From Chrysochromulina parva (Eukaryota > Haptophyta > Prymnesiales > Chrysochromulinaceae): 12,202 bases of DNA. Shown here piece by piece: positions 7,543 through 12,202 of this stretch. The DNA lies in the NCBI GenBank assembly GCA_002887195.1, contig PJAB01001790.1:1-12202 (forward strand), read 5' to 3'. The first letter of the stretch is position 1. Every line of letters begins with the position of its first letter. The notes beneath the pieces are model-generated. The model made no database searches and was not told the DNA's origin. It saw only the letters and a list, made by a program, of their open reading frames with translations. The position numbers and the translations under genes were made by a program.

Positions 7543-7979
7543 AAGCTTGCACGCGTGCTCGATCATGCTCCGTGTGCGTGAACTCCGAGTAGCGGGCGGG
7601 GAAGCGAAGGGTAATAGGGTATGTCACGACTTCCGTTCCGGGAGAGCGTCAACAGTCTTCATCGTATGTAAAGATTAAGCTACGCGCCTTACGAGACCTC
7701 GCAGGGTTTCGTCATCTCTTTATTAGGCAACCAGGGGGTTTCGTCATTAGGGCTACCGGTCCGGATCTCGCCTATAATATAGAAACGGTCGGGTAACGAT
7801 AAAGATCGACACGCGACGTACGCATTCGATTTGTCTGCAACAGTCGATTTGGTATTAGTTCGCCCGCTCTCCGCTCTCGGCCCGGCCCGGCACAAGAGCG
7901 GCGATTCTGCGAACGTGGCGGAAGACTCGCGCGAACTAAAAATACCAAAGCGTCAACATATCCATGTGACCGCGGTGTG
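7543..7979. other. convergent intergenic spacer (437 bp), less GC-rich than the genes
   Basis: Lies between the 3' ends of HIRA (plus) and the DUF3431 gene (minus), so both 3' UTRs and poly(A) sites should be here. It holds short AT-rich stretches (CCTATAATATAG at about 7771-7782, TTTATTAGG at about 7719) unlike the flanking coding DNA. Short frames on either strand show no family resemblance. I could not identify a tRNA, snRNA or snoRNA. Confidence 0.5.
7704..7747 (+). repeat. 12-bp direct repeat, two copies
   Basis: GGGTTTCGTCAT occurs at 7704-7715 and again at 7736-7747, 32 bases apart, and both copies lie close to a TATTAGG or CATTAGGG element. It may be a remnant of a small insertion or duplication, or 3'-end signals; nothing else supports either view. 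Confidence 0.6.
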
Positions 7980-9164
7980 TCAAATGGGAGCCAGGGCCAC
8001 CTCCATGAGCTCCTCCCGACCTGCAGGCGCGCGGCGACGAGTAGGACAGCAGCACTCGTGGTGCTTCACACAGCAAGTCGTATTCGGATCGTCGAGGCAC
8101 GACGGCACGCTGCGCCTCTTGCCACCACTGCTGACATCACCGCTACCCCCTTGTATTGGCGTGCTGCTGAAGATGCGTAACCAGAGCCGCTCGAAGACGT
8201 GCGCCATCCGGAGCGCACTCACCCATTTGATCTTGCGGTCGCGCTCCAGCAGCTGGCGGAGGGCGAGCCACCACTCCACAGGCTTGGCGGCGCGTGCCTG
8301 GTCAACGGTCACCGAGAGCGCGCCGGCATTGCACCAAGGAATTCGCATGCCGGGCCAGGTCTGCTCGCCGAGAAAGCCGTGCATGACGAAGCCCATCAGC
8401 GAAGTGTAGCCGCCGAGCTGCTGGAGCGCACCATGGCTCTTGTGCTGTGCCTCTCTAAACCACGTTGGGCATGGCCAAGCTCTGGCATCAGGACCCGAGT
8501 CGGCCTCGCAGAGCAGCGGAGGCAGCTCGCTCGCGTGGCAGAGGCAGGCTGCGCCCGTGTTCGGGGCTGCGGCCTGCATGACGCTGGCCATGCGCTGCAC
8601 AATAGCTCGAGCCGCGTCGGCGCTGCCATGGTGCGGTGCGGCCACACCGAATGTGTGCGTCAGCTCCGACCATTCCGTCATGACATGCTGGCGGGCCCGA
8701 ACGAGCGCGTCGTGTAGCTCGACAATTGGCACCATGTGGTCTGCCTTGACGTCGCCCTGCACAAAGGTGGTCACGAGCGCCAGGTGGTTCCAATTCTCGG
8801 CGATGTGATGCGCTATCGTGTGGCCCTCACGTCCAGGAGCATTCGGCAGAAGCACCGCCTTCACGGAGGCCGGGTGCGCCACACGTGCACGCACCGCATC
8901 AAGAAGCATGCGGACCTCGGAAGAATTACCACCCTTGTGGTAAATTATCAGCTGGGCGTGGCGGCCAAGGATTGATGGCAGAGATAGTGAAGTACTTCCA
9001 TCAAAATCTCGCCTCTTGCGGTGAAGCTTGGGAGACCAGCCGCCAGCACTCAGGAGATCTCCGGCCCAGGAGAGGTCACGACCGCAGCAGGTTGTAACAC
9101 AGACTTGGAGCATCGGCTCTTGCACGCGCACGCGTGCGTCTTGTAGGCCGGCGGTCGGCCACAT
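7980..9164 (-). CDS. DUF3431-family protein (function uncertain)
   Basis: Minus-strand frame of 394 residues from ATG at 9164; the frame stays open upstream to 9203 but with no ATG, so an upstream exon is possible. The family hallmark is clear: YHKGG at about residues 75-79, then LLPNAPGREGHTIAHHI (about 105-121), then NHLALVTTFVQGD ending near 138. These match the DUF3431 pattern of strand, N-x-GRE, helix, and phe-x-QGD. The C-terminal hallmark is present too: RIPWCNAGALSV and HVFERLWLRIF (8165-8205). Members are often associated with glycosyltransferase-like folds, but no reaction is established that I can state. The last 50 residues hold a Cys/His cluster (CCVKHHECCC) not typical of the family core. 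No membrane helix is apparent; N-terminal Cys pairs precede the domain. Confidence 0.82.
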   Translation of the reverse strand: MWPTAGLQDARVRVQEPMLQVCVTTCCGRDLSWAGDLLSAGGWSPKLHRKRRDFDGSTSLSLPSILGRHAQLIIYHKGGNSSEVRMLLDAVRARVAHPASVKAVLLPNAPGREGHTIAHHIAENWNHLALVTTFVQGDVKADHMVPIVELHDALVRARQHVMTEWSELTHTFGVAAPHHGSADAARAIVQRMASVMQAAAPNTGAACLCHASELPPLLCEADSGPDARAWPCPTWFREAQHKSHGALQQLGGYTSLMGFVMHGFLGEQTWPGMRIPWCNAGALSVTVDQARAAKPVEWWLALRQLLERDRKIKWVSALRMAHVFERLWLRIFSSTPIQGGSGDVSSGGKRRSVPSCLDDPNTTCCVKHHECCCPTRRRAPAGREELMEVALAPI

Positions 9165-9364
9165 CGCGCCGCAACAAGGCGTCCAGGGCCCGGGCGTCCA
9201 CAAAACTGCTCACGACGGCGCCACTTCTCACATTCACTTTCCATGATTAGACACTCGCATATCAAGCCTCCTAGCTCCCACAACTAGCACCTCTACACAC
9301 TTTAACTACAAGATCGCCGCAAAGTCGCTCTTGCAATAGACGAGCTGCGCCTTCTTCTGACTTC
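9165..9364. other. head-to-tail spacer between two minus-strand genes
   Basis: This 200-bp stretch lies between the stop of the long right-hand gene and the first ATG of the DUF3431 gene. It should contain the promoter and 5' UTR of the latter. A minus-strand ATG at 9244-9242 opens a different frame (starting MESECEKWRR) that could be a first exon joined by a small intron, but no convincing splice pair was fixed by eye. Confidence 0.35.
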
Positions 9365-12202
9365 TCACAGCATCGCTCTGTAGGCCATCGAGACCGGCGC
9401 CGACCACATCGGGCTGCTTTGTCCCGTCTCCGATGTCGAGAGCGGCGCGTCCGCAGCCATGCGCACGAGCGAGGCGCTTAGCAGGGTGCCCGGCACGGTG
9501 CTTAGCAGGCTGCCCGCACTTGTGGGGCTTGACAAAGCGCCGTGCCGGGCGTCTAGGCTCTTCGGGGGAATCGAAGCGAGTTCTTCGAAGAGCGACGGCG
9601 CCTCGTATACACTGTGCATGGACGCCCCGCCCCGGCGCTGCATGCATGTGTGCGTGCGTGCGGCCTGGATCCGTCGATAGCGTTCGAGTGGAGTCACTTC
9701 GCTGGCGCTTCGGACGAGCGCTGAGCGTGGGCGCGGGCGCAGCGAGGCGTCGGCGGCTGCCCCCTTGGTGTCCATCTCGGTGTCCATCTCGGTGTGCATC
9801 TCGCTCTCAATCTCGGTGGAGAGATGGCCGTCGATGGTCAGCGCGACACGCGCCTTGGACAGCCCCGCGGGCGCCGTCCCCGGCCGTGGCGCGGACGCGT
9901 TACGGGCGAACGCCGACGAGGGACGCGAGGGCGGCGGTGGAGGCGGCATCCGCGCTACCGCCGACGCGGGTCTTTCCCGCGTCGTCGGGTTCACTTTCGT
10001 GGCCGCGCTGCCAGGCCTGCTGGGGGGCAGAGACGGGCGCAACGGCGAGTCCGTGCTGGCCGGCCGCCCCAGCCAGCGTGTACTAGAGGCGCTGCCAGGC
10101 CTGCTGGCACGCGAAGGTGGAGGGACCTTCGCACCCTCCATCACGGGGACTACTGTGAACTCGAGCGCACTGTGAACACTAGTGAGATGTGGCGGGTTGG
10201 TGAGCGGGACGCGCTTGGGAGGCTGTGGCGTGTGCTCCAGAACAAATGCCCGGCGCCATCCCTCAACCAACCAGCCGACGAGCGCCGAGCTCTCGATGCG
10301 CTCGTCCTTGCGCCGGAGCTCCCTGTGCATCGCCAGCACGGCCGGAACGAGCAGCCGCTGCCAGTGCGAGCAAGGTCCATCGTCTGCCGGTCGAACGATC
10401 GCTCTGACGACGCTCTCGAGGTCCGTGAACGTGAAGAGCCCTGGATTCACGTCGATGGCCGATGAAGCTCCACGCCACAGCGGGTGGCGCGTGGGCACAC
10501 GTGTCGACTCGAAGCTCATCGGGTCGCCAGCGGGCACGCTGCCGCCGTGGGTGGCATGAATACCCTCGCCCCCATGCTTAGGTTTATCACCGAGCGTGCC
10601 GCCAGCGTCTGTGCCGCCGGTGGCGAGCGCCCTCCACGCATGCACCCAGTCCTTCGGAGCTACCTTGGCACGATCGAGCATCGAGACGATCTCGCGCTGT
10701 AGCGAGCGCGCGCCACGCCCCCAGTCGATCTCGTCGAGGAGATGCACTCCGTCGGTGCGCCCGCCCATCAGGTGCAGCGAGCGCGCGTGCCGCTGTGCAA
10801 GAGCGTCCCTAGCACGCATGCTCTGCGTCAGCTCGATCTCATACGTCGGTTGACGCTCGTACACGACCACGCTGTTGTTGCCGCCCCCACCCGCGTACTG
10901 CGGCCGGCTCGGATCGATGACAACCACGTGACCAAGCCGCGGGGCAAACCGCGGGGGGCGCGGCCGCGTGGCGCGCCGTGGCGAGCACGCCGTGGGTCGG
11001 CCGTTGGCACCCGCTTTGCGAGTGGCGCTGGTGGCAGCGGGCGCGGCGGCCGTTACCTGAACAGGGGGCAGCTTCGAGGGCGGCGGCCTCCAGGGTTCGA
11101 TTTCGTCACAGGGGCGCTGGGCTGCCACGTGGGCGGCCACGTCGAGCTCCATCTCGAGCATCCTCGTCGAGAGTTTCCACAGCAGCGCACAGACTTCAAC
11201 GGTCGCCTCCGCGCACAGCTGGCGCTTCAACGGGCCTGAGTACTCGGGATGGCCAAGATGGAAGGTGAGGCACTGCTCGTGCTGGCACTGACGAAGCATC
11301 TCATAGAAGCTCCTCAAGATCTCGAGCAGCTCGGCCACGTGCGGACTCAACCGCGTGTAGTAGCAAGCGTGCGACACAATTCGCGGGATGATGCCCGCCA
11401 TCTTCTCGCCCACAAGCTGCCACTCGCTGCGCAGCACGCGCGCACCGTCAAGGAGCGGCAGGAGCACATCGTGGTAGACGACCTCACACATGGCCATCAG
11501 CGGCTGCTGCAGCGTGCTCAGCGTGCGTCGCGGCGAGTACTGGCCGTTGGCCGTCGGCGTGCCCAGGATTGCCTGCAGCACATGGTCGACCCGAAGTCCA
11601 AACACTAGCCCCCCTCCTCCGCCCTCGGCGCCCATCGCACGGTACTGTGCCGCGAGCGCCGCGCCCGCCTTGGCGAGCCCAGCCGTGTCACGGACAGGCA
11701 GCCGCGGGACGTCGTACGGCACCGGTACGGCACCGTGCTGCTCGCTCGACGGCGCCGACAAGAGAAGGGTGTTGCCGCCCCATTCCGCCCGACTCGGCGC
11801 GTTGCCGATGCGGTGGGCGACGGGCCACCCGCCGTCCGTCACGTGCTGAGGCTGCTTGCTAAAGTAGGTCTCTCGCGCCTTTTCGAGCAGCTGCTGCTCT
11901 ACGTCCTTGGGAGGGGGCGGCTCACCGCCCACCGCGCCGGGCACGCCCTGCGGCAAGCGCACGGCATTGCTATAGCGCGACGGCCGCACCTCGGCATTGC
12001 TCCAGCAGCGCATGCGCAGTCGCCCGAAGAGACTTGGATCCACACTCAACGAGTAGCCGTACAGCACCTCGGCAGCAGGCGCCGTGTCGGCAAAAGGCGC
12101 CGACGAGGCACTCTCAGCCGCACCCGCCGCACCCGCCGCACCCGCCGCGCCCGCCGCGCCCGCCGCGCCCGCCGCGCCCGCCGCGCCCGCCGCGCCCGCC
12201 GC
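9365..12202 (-). CDS. unrecognised long protein with RPxSA motifs (N-terminus beyond window)
   Basis: Open minus-strand frame of 945 residues plus stop, entering from the right edge without an in-window ATG that must be the start. From the edge: an Ala-Ala-Gly repeat; a region with VRPSRYSNAVRLPQ; a probable alpha-helical core at about residues 200-365 (VDHVLQAILGTP, VYHDVLLPLLDGARVL, HVAELLEILRSFYEML); a basic Arg/Pro linker; a second segment with HLLDEIDWGRG, KDWVHAWRAL and LVGWLVEGWRRAFVLEH; then a disordered tail. The tail (coding 9865-10110) has SRPGSA twice, RPASTD, RPASAV, SRPSSAF and RPGTAP. Such motifs are common in flagellar and other microtubule-associated protist proteins in my recollection, so a ciliary or cytoskeletal role is a weak inference. 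A short acidic repeat (EMHTEMDTEMDT, 9766-9800) follows. No catalytic motif or membrane helix was recognised. Confidence 0.75.
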   Translation of the reverse strand, partial: AAGAAGAAGAAGAAGAAGAAGAAGAAGAAESASSAPFADTAPAAEVLYGYSLSVDPSLFGRLRMRCWSNAEVRPSRYSNAVRLPQGVPGAVGGEPPPPKDVEQQLLEKARETYFSKQPQHVTDGGWPVAHRIGNAPSRAEWGGNTLLLSAPSSEQHGAVPVPYDVPRLPVRDTAGLAKAGAALAAQYRAMGAEGGGGGLVFGLRVDHVLQAILGTPTANGQYSPRRTLSTLQQPLMAMCEVVYHDVLLPLLDGARVLRSEWQLVGEKMAGIIPRIVSHACYYTRLSPHVAELLEILRSFYEMLRQCQHEQCLTFHLGHPEYSGPLKRQLCAEATVEVCALLWKLSTRMLEMELDVAAHVAAQRPCDEIEPWRPPPSKLPPVQVTAAAPAATSATRKAGANGRPTACSPRRATRPRPPRFAPRLGHVVVIDPSRPQYAGGGGNNSVVVYERQPTYEIELTQSMRARDALAQRHARSLHLMGGRTDGVHLLDEIDWGRGARSLQREIVSMLDRAKVAPKDWVHAWRALATGGTDAGGTLGDKPKHGGEGIHATHGGSVPAGDPMSFESTRVPTRHPLWRGASSAIDVNPGLFTFTDLESVVRAIVRPADDGPCSHWQRLLVPAVLAMHRELRRKDERIESSALVGWLVEGWRRAFVLEHTPQPPKRVPLTNPPHLTSVHSALEFTVVPVMEGAKVPPPSRASRPGSASSTRWLGRPASTDSPLRPSLPPSRPGSAATKVNPTTRERPASAVARMPPPPPPSRPSSAFARNASAPRPGTAPAGLSKARVALTIDGHLSTEIESEMHTEMDTEMDTKGAAADASLRPRPRSALVRSASEVTPLERYRRIQAARTHTCMQRRGGASMHSVYEAPSLFEELASIPPKSLDARHGALSSPTSAGSLLSTVPGTLLSASLVRMAADAPLSTSETGQSSPMWSAPVSMAYRAML
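9865..10110 (-). repeat. cluster of six RPxSA/RPGTA-type motifs
   Basis: Within about 80 residues the protein reads SRPGSA, GRPAST, SRPGSA, RPASAV, SRPSSA and RPGTAP. Two copies share a 19-base identical stretch (10005-10023 and 10089-10107), so at least part of the cluster arose by duplication; the others are more diverged. Confidence 0.75.
12121..12201 (-). repeat. 9-bp tandem repeat at the right edge, nine units
   Basis: Three CACCCGCCG units followed by six CGCCCGCCG units on the plus strand. On the minus strand, in the frame of the long gene, they encode Ala-Ala-Gly repeats. The array reaches the window edge, so its full length and the start codon of the gene cannot be seen. Confidence 0.9.

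Noticed and set aside
7667..7671. TGTAA as a green-algal poly(A) signal for HIRA
   Set aside because: A pentamer is expected by chance, it lies over 120 bases after the stop, and the lineage is not established as green algal.
7771..7782. TATAATATAG as a promoter element
   Set aside because: It lies between two 3' ends with no supported gene reading away from it.
7831..8409. Plus-strand frame of 192 codons after HIRA
   Set aside because: Mostly antisense to the conserved C-terminal part of the DUF3431 gene and of no recognisable family.
9765..10465. Plus-strand frames opposite the long right-hand gene
   Set aside because: Antisense, Arg-rich shadow frames without domain similarity; the minus-strand frame is open for more than 2.8 kb.

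Overview
This window looks like nuclear DNA of a GC-rich, gene-dense unicellular eukaryote. Reasons: one gene (HIRA) is a eukaryote-only histone chaperone and its reading frame is restored exactly by removing two GT-AG introns; the proteins carry Ala, Gly, Ser and Pro expansions typical of high-GC algal genomes; spacers between genes are only about 85 to 440 bp. A haptophyte or similar GC-rich microalga is my best guess, but nothing here proves the lineage.

Layout, left to right. (1) Minus strand, 1776 to the left edge: the first 592 codons of an EF-hand protein with a UVR-like helical motif and a 17-residue Ala/Glu repeat encoded by ten 51-bp units; it is cut by the window edge. (2) A 195-bp divergent spacer. 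(3) Plus strand 1972-3366: a single-exon, GT-A glycosyltransferase-like protein with a DDDD metal-site motif. (4) Only 84 bp later, plus strand 3451-7542: a complete HIRA gene in three exons, 1244 residues, with N-terminal WD40 propeller, ASF1-binding B domain, Hira domain and C-terminal region, plus large low-complexity inserts. (5) A 437-bp convergent spacer, less GC-rich than the genes, with a short direct repeat. (6) Minus strand 7980-9164: a DUF3431-family protein. (7) Minus strand 9365 to the right edge: a long unrecognised protein (at least 945 residues) with a helical core, several RPxSA/RPGTA-type motifs and an Ala-Ala-Gly repeat at the window edge.

The genes do not form an obvious pathway. 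HIRA acts in replication-independent histone H3.3/H4 deposition; the two glycosyltransferase-like or DUF3431 genes could act on glycans; the EF-hand and RPxSA proteins look like calcium-responsive or cytoskeletal proteins. These links are inference. I found no RNA gene, transposon, CRISPR array or integration signature. No clearly novel multi-gene system is visible; the most interesting items are the repeat architecture and internal module duplication of the EF-hand protein and the natural Gly-Ser linker inside the HIRA core domain.
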